The notes under the pieces: model-generated | Databases searched by the model: none | The model's input: the letters and a program-made list of their open reading frames with translations, nothing else | Told to the model about the DNA's origin: nothing | Position numbers and translations under genes: made by a program | Shown here: piece after piece, positions 28,143 to 43,100 of the stretch | How positions within the stretch are numbered: position 1 is the stretch's first letter | How the letters are laid out: each line of letters begins with the position of its first letter | Assembly: GCA_047967505.1 (NCBI GenBank) | Contig: CM106539.1 | DNA length: 64,000 nucleotides | Strand: one strand, 5' to 3' | DNA from: Dipteris shenzhenensis | Lineage: Eukaryota; Polypodiophyta; Polypodiopsida; Gleicheniales

Positions 28143-31100
28143 GCAAACATGTGGCTTGAGCCATATGTGCCCCCTTACCCCCAAATATGTGGCTCACACC
28201 ACATGTCCCCCCCCCCTCCCCCATGTGAACATGTGGCGTGAGTGACATGTGCCCCCCCACTCGCCCCTCCCACAACATGTGGCTTGAGTGAGCCACATGT
28301 GCCCCCCCCCGTCCAAACATTTGGCTTGAGCCATATGTGCCCCCCCACTCCCAAACATGTGGTGCGAGCCACATGTGGCCCCCCACCCCACACACACATA
28401 TGGCTTGAGCCACATGTGCCCTCCCCCCCTCTCCCCCCAAACATGTGGCTTGAGCTTTATGTGCCCCCCTCTCCCCCAAAACATGTGGCTTGAGCCATAT
28501 GCACCCCTCCCCCCCCAAACATGTTGCTTGATCCATATGTGCCATGCCCCCCCCTTCCCCCCAAACATGTGGCTTGATCCATATGTCCCCGCCCCCACCC
28601 CCAAACATGTGGCTTGAGCCACGTGTCCCCCACTAAAAAAAACAAAAACATGTGGCATGAGTCGCACATGTGCCACCCCTGCACCCGCCCAAAAGAAATG
28701 TGGCTTGATGATGTAGATTTCAAAAAAAAATCAAAAATTTTCATGCCATTCCCCACTTCCCTAATTTGAAATTTGAAAAAGATTTCCCGCCATCCCTCTT
28801 CTTGACATTTCAAAAAATTCCCCTGCCATCTCTCTCCTTGACTCCCCTTCCCTCTCTCCTCAGTCCCCCCTTCCCTCCTCTCTCTCAATTCACCCCTCCC
28901 CTCAGCCCCTCCTCTCTCTCATTTCACTCACCTCTCCCCTCCGTTGATAGCAACAGCTCTTGGATTATCATATACATGTTATCTAATTTATTTACTATTC
29001 AATTTATAAATAATAACAAATTAATTAGTAAATGATCAAGAAATAATTTGATAAATAATTAAGGAGGTATTTAGAAAGTAAAATTATATAACAACTAGTT
29101 TGATGATTAATTAACAATTCATTATATTTTTAAAGAGAAATTAATTAGTAAATATTGTTAATTAGCAAATTAAAAAACAATTAATTAAAAAAGAATTAGA
29201 AGATAAAATTGATTGGAAACTATGCTTGTCTCTTTGAGCTTATGTACTTTGTGAATTTTGGTTGTACAGTAGTAATAACCCCTAATTTTTTACCTCCCCT
29301 TGTTTCCATCATAACTTTCACTAGAAATTCAAGAATGTAGTCTATGTTTGTTGTCAAAACGATTGGAAAAGGGACAATGAGTTCATTTACGACATCAAAT
29401 GTGCAAAATACTATACTAAAAAGGAAATTTCCTTCCTCTCACATTCTCTTCCCCATGCACTATACTTCTACTCTTGCTTTGTAGGCCATAGCTCTGTGCA
29501 CGTGAATATATGTAGTGCTTAAAAAATACCCATTTTTGAGTGTACTAGGTGAATATGATGTAGAGGAGACCTATTTGGAAAAAAAGTCCAAAATAAGAGA
29601 AAAAGTCCAATTTGGAATACAGTGTTTTGCCTTTTGTTGTCCATCACTACTTTGACTTGAGGCACATAGTGTGCTTGTTGTAGCTATCGTTGGAAACAGA
29701 GGGCAAGTGCATGGCTTGCCACCATTTAGGTATGCATGGCTTTTTAAAAAAATTAAGCTGGCCTTGCTCAATGGTGTGGTGATAAGTACTAAAACTATGA
29801 TTTTGGTACAACATCATTCTATGGTGTCCACATGAGCCATTTTAGAGGCAAGTTTGGCCCCTACTTGAGCAAGCCACTCTCTAAATCGATGGCGGTGGCT
29901 TGGTCAGCTTGGGTTCTCTATGCCAATTTATCACTGACCACTTGTAGAGAGATCCTTTGTGCCCTTTCGACATGCAAGTCTCACACAAGCTAAGTATGCT
30001 GGAGTTAGTGAGGATGAGGTTAGTGCAGGTGATAATCTGGGTCTCTTGGCATATTTTGAAGGTATTCAAGGTAGTTTATGTAAATCCCATTAGGAATTCC
30101 ATGAATTGAAGTAGAGTTGAAAGTGGGTAACTCCGTATAAAAGTTAAATGAGGGGTTAGATTCCATGGATTCAAGATTTTGGAAGAGGTTACTGAGTGAT
30201 TCCAAAGAATCTAAGGACATATGGGCCATGCTGCCGAGGATTTCGTGAGCTAGGGAGAAGATAAAGCTAGATGCTGGCAAAATCCTAGATTAATTTTGTC
30301 ATAGTAGTTTTATCCCATTTTGTTAATTCAACATTTTGGACCAAGAGGGCTTGTTTTTATATATTTTGGCATAGTGCAGTGAATTAGCCTACAATACGAC
30401 ATGTTGAATCACCAAATTGGTGTGCTAAATTAGGTCTTATCCCATGTGCATTGAATTATATACATTTTGACGTGTTGAAGTTCACCCTATGCCAACATGC
30501 ACTGAATTACATACATCCTTGCATGCATTGAATTAGTAATTCAGTGCTACATTGAACTATAGATAATTTAGCATTTTGTTAGACTTGAGTAGTGGTAACA
30601 TGTTCCACATAGTGCTTGTTAGTGCTTGTTATTGCCATGACACACTATTTAGCTCCACCTACTACTTGTTACTGCTAGTTACTTCTTCTTAGTATGAGTT
30701 AATATTGCTTGTATATTTCCATTTACTACTAGTCATTGCTTCTTAGGGCTTGTTGATATTGCTTATTATGGCTTGTTAGTGCTAGTTATGCTTCTTATGC
30801 TAGTTGTTATTGCTTTATATTGCTTGTTAGTGCATCTTAGTTTCATTTAGTGCTTGATAGTGCTATTTCTTGTTAGTTCTTGGTAATTCTTCTTAAAGTT
30901 AGTGCTTCTTAGTGCCACTTGATATTGCTTATGCCTCTTAGTGATTGTTTGTGCTAGTTAGTGCTTCTTAGTGCTACATATGGAAGGTGCATGCTATCTT
31001 ACCGCCACCTCCTTAAGGTCCTTGGTGCAGCATTCCAATTCAGGATGGAAAAGGTGGGACCACATGGGATGGCCAATGACAAAGCAGAGGCCATCCTTAC

Positions 31101-34100
31101 AGTAGGCTCTTGTGTTGCTACTGTAATTAAGTTTGATAACTAGACGATCATTTGCTTTGCATTCCTGGGTCACCATTCGTATTGTTTTATGGGCATATTA
31201 GTTTGTGATCATCATTTTAACACAGGGCAAGCGAGGACTTGTTGGAAGCCATAGTCATTGGTTGCCTTCACAATATGCTTAGGTCATAATAAGGCTTTCA
31301 AAAACAATGTGTCTGACATTGTTGAGTGGTTCGTGCTTTGGTCCTAGGATGGAACCACGTAGAAGAAAAATTATGTGGATGTACCATACTATTTTATAAA
31401 TCTAGTATTTGTGTGCCCTACATGTGGTCATTTATCCTTATATCAACTTGGTGCCTAGTCGACTTTGTTGAGGTTAAAATTTCAATGAAATAGGATTTGT
31501 GGGATTTCTTGGAACAATTGGGGGATGGATGGCAAGGCAATGGGTTTAGTAGTAGGATTCAATATTTCCCTCTTGAGCTCCTACTAAAGAGAGATTATAG
31601 TAGTACAACCACTAGTTGTTAAGATTGCCATTCTCTTCCACTAGTTGATTTGTTAGTTTATAGCATAACACCATGACCTGCCTAATATAACCTATTCTTC
31701 ACTTGTTTTGATAGACATGATAAAGAATTTAGCATCATTTATATGAATATTTATAGATATTATCAGATTAAGATAACCCATAACCTACATAGTCTAACCA
31801 TTGATAGCCCTAATAATGGTAGGATAAGGTGTAAGGGTACCTTAGAAAGACATTCCCATACCTCTTGTGGAAGGAAATGGTGACTATCCTATGGGTCCAC
31901 CAATGTGTGAGTTGTGGTGACTGATGGAGTAGAGCCCTACAACTGAACAAGCAAGTTGGCAAGGTCTACCATTAATTCATCAGGAGTGTTATCACCTTCA
32001 TGTTTTGACTTATAGATTGTTAGGGGTGTCTATTTACAAAGCTTGGAATTTAAAACCTTAGCCTATTCTTGTGCTCATTTATTTCAAAGCACAATCTCCT
32101 TCTTGCTCATTCCCTTGATGGATAGCATGTTAAATTACACGACATAGTGGAACAGAAACTGAACAAGAATAGAGAGTACACATCAAACTAGAGACGAACA
32201 AAATTTTCCTTCAATACTGATGTAGTATAGATGATGGCTCCATCCACCCGTGCACTCCCACAGTGGAGCTTAGATGGCGATCTAAACAGATACTAGGTGA
32301 AGAGCTACTAGCTGGAAGATCTGATCTAATCTGATCTGAACTGATATGATACAATGTACTGGGGAGGTCACCTCTCTATAGCTATGAGGGCGGTAGTCAG
32401 ATCAACATAGTCGGTGGAGTTGATCAGTCGACCTAGTCGGTGGAGCTGACCAGTCAAGCTAGTTGGTGGAACCGACTAGTCATCCATGGAATATTCAAGG
32501 AATATTTCCTATACCGTTTCTTTGGGGGCTCTCGCCCCCAAACCCCCACCATGGGGGCTAGCAGCCCCCCTTGGACCCCCCAGTTGGGGGCCAATTAACC
32601 CCCAGGCCCCAACAAGAATAAGCGGCTTCCACACAATCACCTGTCTACCATCAATGATCTCATTTTGATAGACCTCATCTGACATGCAAGTTAGGATCCA
32701 TCCAGTGTCCCGGGCTCACACATGGCTTCTCCTCATATGGGGGCCTTACAACTTGAGCACTTTGGACCACTGGTGGTTACCAGGAGGGTGGGGCATTGAG
32801 CATATCTAACGCCCCCCCTCAATGTCCACCCATAGGTGAACTACCTTCTTGGCCCAATGCCGAGTCTCTGAAGATGACCCTGAAGTTGATCCTTCCTGAG
32901 TGCCTTGGTGAAGATATTTGCTCCATTTTGCTATGTTGGATAGTAGACCAATTCCACCATCCCATCCTTGATCAAATCACGCACATAGTGATATTGAATC
33001 TCTATATGTTTTGTGCGTGCATGAAATACTAGATTTTTAGCAATGGCCATGCAACTTTGATTGTCACACCTCAGCACAGTTGCCTCATCCTCTTGCACTC
33101 CCATGTGCCATAAGATCCTCCTCAACCACACTGCTTCACATGCAGCAAAACATGCTGCCTTGTACTCAGCCTCTGTAGAAGACAATGCCACTGTTGGTTG
33201 TCTCTTACTGATCCAAGAGAAGATACCTCAACCTAAAGAGAAACAATATCTAGAGTGGTGCCATGGACCCCCTTCCTAGTGCTTACACGAAGATCCTCAT
33301 GGCTTCATATGAAAGAACTATCTATGTTAAAGGAGGGTTTACAGGTTGGGGAGACATCACCTGATACATGGGTTGTCCCGATGGGGGGCTCCAAAAATAT
33401 GACAACCAGACAAAAGTAGGGTTTGTTGAATCCAACTCAACATTGGGCCACAAGGTTGGAGAAGCCTCATAAGTTGCATCAACAATGCCCTAGGAAGTGG
33501 CATATTTATATCTAGCAGAGGTCTATATGGAGCAAATGATAGTTATGGAGCCCCTTCTAGGCCTCTTTCCCAATTTGGATATGGTGGAGAATGGGACACC
33601 AAAAAATATGGATAGTGTACCCTCCCTTGGCTCATTCTAATCATTCAGTTGTGTCCCTAGATTTTGTGGCCAGCTGATCCTTGACAATCTAGGATCAAAG
33701 GCATCATTGTATGAGGGTACTCCCTCAAAGAAGCAGACATGGAGTGTCTATCACTTATTACTAATGTGGATGAAATTGGTGCAGTCCACATGTCTTCTAT
33801 CATAGATGGTTGTGCTGGGGCCTGCAACTCCACTAGCACTATGTTTTGCTCAGCAAATGGATTTTTTATATCCACTAGTTCAAACAGACCAAACTTCCTA
33901 GACGTTGTGGTGGAAGGAGTGGGGATTGGAATAGAACTGGGGTAGAATTAGGGGACAACAAGGCTATGACATCAGGCTCTCACCCATCTCTTTGTTGAAG
34001 CTCTTGGAGTTTTTGGAACTTGATGTGTTAGTTTGGGATAGTTCGTGTACTGAATGTGAATATATAACTAAGTTTTTGGATTGGATTGAGGCAATAAATC

Positions 34101-37100
34101 TGGGCAATAGCTAGACATTATATTATTAGAAGCACAATCTTTTGGTTTAGGATCAGCTACAAGCACCCTGCCATGCCAAACCTTAGGTGCATGTAGGTAT
34201 GAAAGTATGAATGAGCACCCTAACAGGCACTGGTAGTCAAAGTAAGAGCCAATGGTAGTCAACAAGCTAATATAGTATAGTATTGAATTAGCTATAACCT
34301 AGCTACTAAATTAGCAATTTATTGCACTGAATTACTTTAACCCAGCTACTACTGAATTAGCAATTTAGCCCACATTTTAGCCCTTCGAAAAAGGGGAAGC
34401 ATAGGAAGTCCCTGCCAAGATAAAGCACCACTTAGCACAATGTGCTGAATTTCACCTTAATTCAACATGCTTATGAGCTAAACCTAACTTAGTGTGATGT
34501 ACACTTGCCTCTTTTTGATGTTGCAATTGGATATTTTCGAAATTTTGATGTTTACACTATGAATATTCTAATCCTAGCAGTTTTTAGAAGCACTTTGACT
34601 GCACAAAATCTTCTCAATTTCTACAATGCAACCTTCACTCCCTTTTGACATTTTTGGATACCAGTTTTAGGGTTTTAGGGAATAAACACCCAAGTAAAAA
34701 TTGGCTAACTAATGGTCAAGATGTTAGTAATAGTTCAAATATTACCCTATCCCTATTGACCAACTAACCCAATGTGAGATTAAATTAGTGCTGATGTAGA
34801 ATTTGACAACTTTAAGCATTGAAATGTCCCTAACCCTTTGTGGTGCTAGCCCGGCATGCTGAAATACCTCTAACTCTACACAAGTTATAATAACGGGCTA
34901 TGCGGTACTAACTCGACGTGCTAAAATGACTCTAACATTATGCTAACTTGGCAGAGACTGAGATGGCACATTAAATGTGCCAACTAGTAGTCAGGTCAAA
35001 ATGTCAAGAGTTAGTTGTGTTAGAGCTACTTTAGTGTAGTGGATTAGCTAATTTAGTGTACATTGAATTGGAATCTATTCTAACATCCCGTTTTTCACAT
35101 AGCTCATCAACTAGTTTTTTGTGATTTCTAGAGTTTTGTTGAGTTTTGTGCAATGTTTCCTAGCCTAGGGGAATGCTAAACTACTACTCTACCTAGGTAA
35201 GCAAAGAAAAAAAAAACCAACTCATTTACAAGCATTCTAGGTGGGTGTTTCCAAGATTTAACACCTTTGTCACCTTAGACTACTTCAAAATTCACACACC
35301 ATACCATTTTTTGTTGTTTTTTAATAGGTAACACCCAAGCTTTAGTAATCATCTAAACTACCTTTTCCTATGATTTGACAACCAAAAATGCTTGAAAACC
35401 ACTTCAACTCACTCAAAAAACTTAAACCCTCCTCTTTTCACTCACACCTTTCCTACACTCCAAAACCAATTGCTTTTGTTACTCTAGCATTAGACAATGG
35501 GAATATGATGAGAGAGACAAGGCAAGCGAAAGGGTTGTTGAGAGTTGTGGTGCCATGAGCACATGTAGAGCAAAGGTATGATTAAAGGGAAAGCTACCAC
35601 ATGGCATGGAGGAGATATCCCAAATGTGAGCAAGCAAATGGATGTAAGTACCCTCACCTATAAAAGGGAGGTTCATTTGAAGTAATATTAAAAATCAAGC
35701 ACTTTGCACTATCTCAAGATTCTCTGGCCTTCAATGCATGAACGAACACAGAAACCCTCAGCACCTTACATGCATAAATCTTGTCCCTTTCAAAGGAAAC
35801 AACAAGAATATTGCACATGTTGACTGTTCCTTTCATGCCTGTGCCCACAGCTGCACTAGGCGTGAATCAAATGTCTCATCGCTGAAGCAGTATGGGCCGC
35901 ATGGGTCTTGGCACTTCTACATGATCATGCAAGCCATGTGATGTGCGTGGTGATTGTGCAAGCGAGAATGAAGGAGATGGGAATGCATCTACTTGTGTAG
36001 ATAGATTGTGCATTTATGGTGCAGGCAAAAATACGGGAGATGAAAACTGGTATGCGGATGCGGTAGGAGGCACAAAAGATGTGGTGAAATGTGATCGTGC
36101 ATGTGGTGGGAGATGTGAAAAAGGAGGAGGAACTACTAGGTATGAAAGATCTTGGAAAAAAGGGATACGGGGTTCGACATGTTATGGTGGATGCACTGGT
36201 GCATACGCGTGGCATGGCTGTAGTGCACTCCATCCAAGCCAACATTTAACTCCTAAGCAGCTATGAGCTCCTCAGCCAAACTCTACAAATGCACCTCGGC
36301 TGCATATAGCTAGCAAAGCATATCCCTTCAGGCGGCTGAATCTCCAACAATGCCTCCAAATGATGTTGATCTTGAGGGAAGGTGTTGAGAGATCACGATC
36401 AACATCATGTGATCATATGTGCATATCACTAACCCAATAGAGTGCTATAAAGGAAAGGGTTAGATGCCTTAGCCCTAACCCTAAATGGGTTTGTATATAT
36501 TCTATATTTTTAACTAAATCTAGTGTACAGTTAGTCATTTGTGGTGTGCTCTCTAGCTGTGCCCTCTCTTCTCATGTCCACTCTTCTCCTCTCCCCTCTT
36601 CATATTTTGTCAGGGTTAATCTAACAAGAGGAGGAGAGGTGTGCAAAAGTATGCAAGGAGAAAACTTGAAGTAAAATCCTAATCATTTAAGGACATAGGC
36701 TATTTAGATGAATCGCAATTTGCAAACAAGTAAGGTAGTAATTTGAATCTATGAAAGTAGGTGAGAGAGCCAAGCATGGTGCACACAACAACGAGCTCCA
36801 GTGCCTTAAGCCCTTCTCAAAGGCCAGAGAGCCTGGAAGCACTTCACACATCCCACGACTCCACAACTCTTCCATTTGCTACAAATGCTTGAGACAACAT
36901 CATCGCCTTGCTCTCCCTAGCCTCCAATCTCCTAAGCAAGTTACTCTCAAAGCTTCTGAGCTAGTCGCTAGTCAATAGTTCCTCCTCGAGCAGCCACCAT
37001 GGGTTTCATATCTAAGATGGGCTTTCTCAACACATAGCCCTTCTGTAGCTCTAAGCTTCAGGACCAGCTCCCTATGAACAATGCGCGTCACAAGGTGATG

Positions 37101-40100
37101 CCTCTGCTTCATCGACGACTCCACCTCATTGAGCGCAGAGCACCTCTTCAATGAGGGACTTCCAATAGCCGCCTATCAACCACCTTCGCAAGCCACAACT
37201 CCACTTCTCCAAATGAGACGATGGCTCTATGATCCTCCATTGTTGTCCGCGTCGTCGGCATTGAGAGAAGCTTCAAATCTTTTCTCTATTTTCTCCCTAA
37301 GGTTGGACCTTAGGAAAATGACACGTGGCACATTTGGAACCAAACTTGCCTTAGCTGCCATGTCACCTAACCACAGGGTGTAGCCTAGGCCAAGAAATAG
37401 CCATCTGGCACATAGATTTGAGCTCTAGTTAAGTTACAACCATGGTTAGGTTTAAGGTTAGTTATGACACATCATAGTGCCACCTAAGCAACGGTAGCCC
37501 TTGCTAAGCACAGTATGGAATTCTGCATGTGAATCCCTGTGCCACATTAGCAAAGGCCTCTTTTTCGCAAAAAACTTCGACAAGCCATGAGCCAAATGGT
37601 GACATCAATGGAATGTATTGAGAAAAAAAAACCCTTACCAACCTTGCCTATATTTTGTAAATTAAACCTAACCACCTGAGAGTAGCTATGTAGCACCCAG
37701 GGGAGGATTTGATCTTGTAACTCACATCTGACCACCTTGCAGTAGCCAAAGGATCATGGCACCAAGGGGAGGTGTTGAGAGTTGTGGTACCATGAGCACA
37801 TGTAGAGAAAAGGTATGAGTAAAGGGAAAACTGCCACATGGCATGGAGGAGATATCCCACATGTGAGCAAGCAAATGGATGTAAGTACCCTCACCTATAA
37901 AAGGGAGGTTCATTTGAATTAATATTAAAAATCAAGCACTTTGCACTATCTCAAGATTCTCTTTATGAGTCCAAGCTAATCTATCTTGGAACCTAATTGA
38001 CTTGAGGTACATGTCATGAGCACTCTCTTCATCATGTTTCCACATAGGTTCCATCCACCTTAGAGTGCTCCATAGATCCTGAGGCACACATGTTTTGTCA
38101 AGGTTACCTAGAACCTCGCTAGAAATGATGCTAAAAATTTGTGGTGGCTCACATGGTGTGACCAATGAGATAATCCCTCCAAACAATTGTGGGTGAATAG
38201 CAATTCATGCAAATGTCATCCGCTAGTGTCACTCGAGCAACTCTCAACATGTTGCAATCGTGAATCCATACAAGACAAGGAGAGGAGGAAGGGGCAAGGG
38301 GAAAGTAGAGGGAAGGGAGAGAGAATGCAAGGGGAAGAGAAAGGGGGAAGGGGACATGTAATTTATGAAAGGCATGGAAGGGAAACAAGAACACAGTATC
38401 GGAAAGAAGAGAGCTTGTATTCCATTGAGAAAAAACAACAAGTGAAGATTAAGGTCAACCATTTGTCATTTCACCTTTTGAAGGGAGGGAGAACCCTCTC
38501 TTCCTACACTATGTCTCCTCCTAGTTTTTACAATCTTCTTGCATTATCTAGGTGCAAGGCAAATTTATGCATGTCACCTTTTGAAGGGAGGGACAACCCT
38601 ATACTCTCTTCCTACCCTATGTCTTATCCTAGTTTTAACAATCCTATTGTGCTTGTCTAGCTACAACAAAAATCTAACAAAATCCTAATGTTTGAGAATA
38701 CAAAGGAAGGTACAAGATATGGCAGTGTCAACCAATTTGGCTAGCACAACTTGAACTTTTAAGTTTGCATTTTATGACTTTTGGTCTACTAAATACACTT
38801 GTTATGCATCAAAGGCTCTTGGATGATTGATTTAGTAACTTGTTATCAAAAGATCTTAAAATTTTCATGGATGATTTGGATGGGGGGGATACTAGTCCCT
38901 ATTTTTTTATGAATATGTGAACTATGGTATTTGGAAATGGTTGGTCTTACTCATTCGGTTTGAATCCTTAGAAATGAATGTTCCAGGTACCCTATATAAC
39001 ACTAGTTAGTCACATGTTTAATTATCAAGGGATACGATGGAACAAAGAAAGTTTTGTATATATGAGAGCATGTAGATCCTACCAAATGTGCCTCTATTGC
39101 ATAGTTTTTTGGGAGGAGTAGGGTACTATGATCTATGATTTATAGAGGAGTAGGGTACTCTCTATGATTTAAAAAATAGTATGCTATTCAAACAATACTT
39201 TTCAAAAGTTTCTACAAAAATGATGCTCTATATACATGGGCTCAAGGATACAATGGGAATTTGATAAGGGATTTAATGAACTAAAATAAATATTTGGTTT
39301 GTAATGGACAATCTTCTGTTTGGAGTTTTTTTGGGAGGAGTAGGGTACTATCTATGATTTATAAAATAGTATGCTATTCAAACACTCCTTTTAAAAAGTG
39401 TCTTAAAAAATGATGCTCTATATACATGGGCTCAAGAATACAGTGGGAATTGGATAAGGTATTTAATGAGCTAAAGTAGATACTTGGTTATAATGAAGTA
39501 ACACCATTCTCTATGTGGACAATCAAGAAGTATTTGAAATCATATTCAATTAGTGGTACGTCAACATCCCTCTAGTTGTAGTCACCTTTGTTCCAAGTAC
39601 CAAACCCCTCATGCCTTTCTAGTTTCTCAACACCTCTCTAGTCCTAGTCTCCTTCATTATAAGCACCACACCTTCCATGCTATCCCTTCCCCATGCCATA
39701 GTCAAGGATCCTATGCACAATGTAGTTTTAGCCACCTTCATTACAAGTACCAAACCTCATGTCATGCATTAGTAAAGGCTCATATGTACAACATCATTCT
39801 CACCAATAGACTTCAAGCCCATGGCTTCTAGGCCTCCATATCTAGGCTATGGTCATCATCTCATCAATTGTCCCGATCCAAGTCATTTCATTTATAGTGG
39901 CTACAAATTATCTTTTTATTATGCCATATAATAGCTCTTTTGAAAGAAAGATTTCCTCCTTAAGTCTTGTGACCTATAGTACCTTCTTCAACCATTGTCT
40001 AAGATCTAAAACCATGAGAATTTAGCTCTAGTTAAGGTCAAATAACTAAGCTCATGAATCTTACAAGCATGCAAGAAGCTAGCATGATCACCTAATGTCA

Positions 40101-43100
40101 TGACATCAAGATTATGCATCCCATAGACCTTCAAAATCCTCTAATACTCAAGTCCTATTGCCTTGTGTTGTGCTCAATAGAGCTCATAGACTATGCACGT
40201 TGTGACCCTATGGTAGACAAGGCAAAGAAAGAATGCCACATGGTGCCTTTGCCTTAGCCCTATCCTAGCTCACCACTAGGAAAACACCTTAAACCACCAT
40301 GTGGCCAGATAAGATAAGTGGTCAAATAAGGACACATGCTAGACTACTTGGTTATAACGAACTAACACCATTCTCTATGTGGACAATCAAGAAGTATTTG
40401 AAATCATATTCAATTAGTGGTACGTCAACATCCCCCTAGTTGTATTCACCTTTGTTCCAAGTACCAAACCTCTCATGCCTTTCTAGTTTCTCAACACCTC
40501 TCTAGTCCTAGTCTCCTTCATTATAAGCACCACACCTTATTTGATATCCCTTCCCCATGCCATAGTCAAGGATCCTATGCATAATGTAGTTCTAGCCACC
40601 TTCATTACAAGTACCAAACCTCACATGTCATGCATTAGTAAAGGCTCATATGTACAACATCATTCTCACCACTAGACTTCAAGCCCATGGCTTCTAGGCC
40701 TCCATATCTAGGCTATGCTCATCATCTCATCAATTGTCCCGATCCAAGTCATTTCATTTATAGTGACTACAAATTATCTTTTTATTATCCCATATAATAG
40801 CTCTTTTGAAAGAAAGATTTTCTCCTTAAGTGTTGTGACCTATAGTACCTTCTTCAACCATTGTCTAAGATCTAAAACCATGAGAATTTAGCTCTAGTTA
40901 AGGTCAAATAACTAAGCTCATGAACCTTACAAGCATGCAAGAAGCTAGCATGATCACCTAGTGTCATGACATCAAGATTATGCATCCCATAGAGCTTCAA
41001 AATCCTCTAATACTCAAGTCCTATTGCCTTGTGTTGTGCTCAATAGAGCTCATAGACTATGCACATTGTGACCCTATGGTAGACAAGGCAAAGAAAGAAT
41101 ACCACATGGTGCCTTTGCCTTAGCCCTATCCTAGTTCACCACTAGGAAAACACCTTAAACCACCATGTGGCCAGATAAGATAAGTGGTCAAATAAGGACA
41201 CATGCTAGACTATAGACTTGGTTATAACAAACTAACACCATTCTCTATGTGGACAATCAAGAAGTATTTGAAATCATATTCAATTAGTGGTATGTCAACA
41301 TCCCTCTAGTTGTAGTCACCTTTGTTCCAAGTACCAAACCTCTCATGCCTTTCTAGTTTCTCAACACCTCTCTAGTCCTAGTCTCCTTCATTACAAGCAC
41401 CACACCTTACATGCTATCCCTTCCCCATGCCATAGTCAAGGATCCTATGCAGAGTCCATCTGATGCAAATTTGTATATCTACAGAGAAGGAGGCAGGTGT
41501 ATGGTCAAGGTCCTTTATGTGGGTAGTTCTAGCCACCTTCATTACAAGTACCAAACCTCACATGTCATGCATTAGTAAAGGCGCATATGTATAACATCAT
41601 TCTCACCAATAGACTTCAAGCCCATGGCTTCTAGGCCTCCATATCTAGGCTATGCTCATCATCTCATTAATTGTCCCGATCCAAGTCATTTCATTTATAG
41701 TGGCTACAAATTATGTTTTTATTATCCCATATAATAGTCTTTTGAAAGAAAGATTTCCTCCTTAAGTGTTGTGACCTATAGTACCTATACCTTCTTCAAC
41801 CATTATCTAAAACCATGAGAATTTAGCTCTAGTTAAGGTCAAATAACTAAGCTCATGAACCTTTCAAGCATGCAAGAAGCTAGCACGATCACCTAGTGTC
41901 ATGACATCAAGATTATACATCCCATAGAGCTTCAAAATCCTCCAATACTCAAGTCCTATTACCTTGTGTTGTGCTCAATAGAGCTCATAGACTATGCACG
42001 TTGTGACCCTATGGTAGACAAGGCAAAGAAAGAATGCCACATGGTGCCTTTGCCTTAGCCCTATCCTAGTTCACCACTAGGAAAACACCTTAAACCACCA
42101 TGTGGCTAGATAAGATAAATGGTCAAATAAGGACACATGCTAGACTACAATCCATGCAATTACTCAACACATAGTAGATAATGGATTGTCCAAAAATTGA
42201 CATATGGGAATGCTATCCACGTGGCATCTGTCATACAATGGGCATTTAGTCTAATAAGCTCACAAAGGACACATCTATGTTAGATGTGGCTTAAATTTTC
42301 TAAGCGTCTGACCAAACTCAAAGGACCAAATGCAACAAAACCTAAACTGCCATGTGTGAGCTCGAGACACTGGATGGATCCTGACTTGCATGTTAGATGA
42401 GGTCTATCAATGAGACCGTTGATGGTAGAAAGGTGATTGTGTGGGAGCTCCTTATTCTTGTTGGGGCCTGGGGGCCAGCGGTCCCCCTGGTGGGGTTTCA
42501 GGGGCGAGAGGCCTTGAAGCAACAGTATAGGAAATATTCCTTGAATATTCCATGGACGACTAGTCGGTTCCATCGACTAGGTTGATTGGTCAGCTTCACC
42601 GACTAGGTTGACTGGTCGGTTCCACCGACTATGTTGATCTGACTATTGCCCTCATAGCTATAAAGAGGCGACCTCCCCAGTCCATTATACCAGATCAGAT
42701 CTTCCAGCTAGTAGCTCTTCACTTAGTATCTGTCTAGATCGCCATCTAAGCTCCACTGTGGGAGCACACGGGTGGAAGGAGCCAACATTTGTACTACATC
42801 AGTATTGAAGGAAAATTTTGGTCATCTCTAGTTTGCTGTTACTCTCTATTCTTTGTTCAATTTCTATTCCGCTGCGTCGTGTGATTTAACATGGTATCAA
42901 AGCCCAAGTGGCTCTAAGGATCGAAGAATAGAAGAGAGGCGAGGGCTTGAATAGCATAGGGAGTGATGGCAATTGGAAGCGGCTCACTAGGAAGCAGCTC
43001 GAGTTCAGCAGCTACTGCTGCACCAACAATTCAGGCATTGATGATTCGCCCACCAGCCTTCACTGAAGGCAAGCTAGATGGTACGAACTACACTCTGTGG

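Noticed and set aside
27940-28712. CRISPR-like regular repeats
   Set aside because: Spacers are short C-runs, not unique sequence. There are no cas genes and the context is a plant intron.
27842-28888. Gly/His/Met-rich and Pro-rich frames of up to 227 codons
   Set aside because: They are translations of the 40-bp hairpin minisatellite in several frames, on both strands.
35925-36266. Overlapping frames of about 106 codons on both strands
   Set aside because: Both strands are open by composition. The Ser/Thr/Ile-rich translation matches no family.
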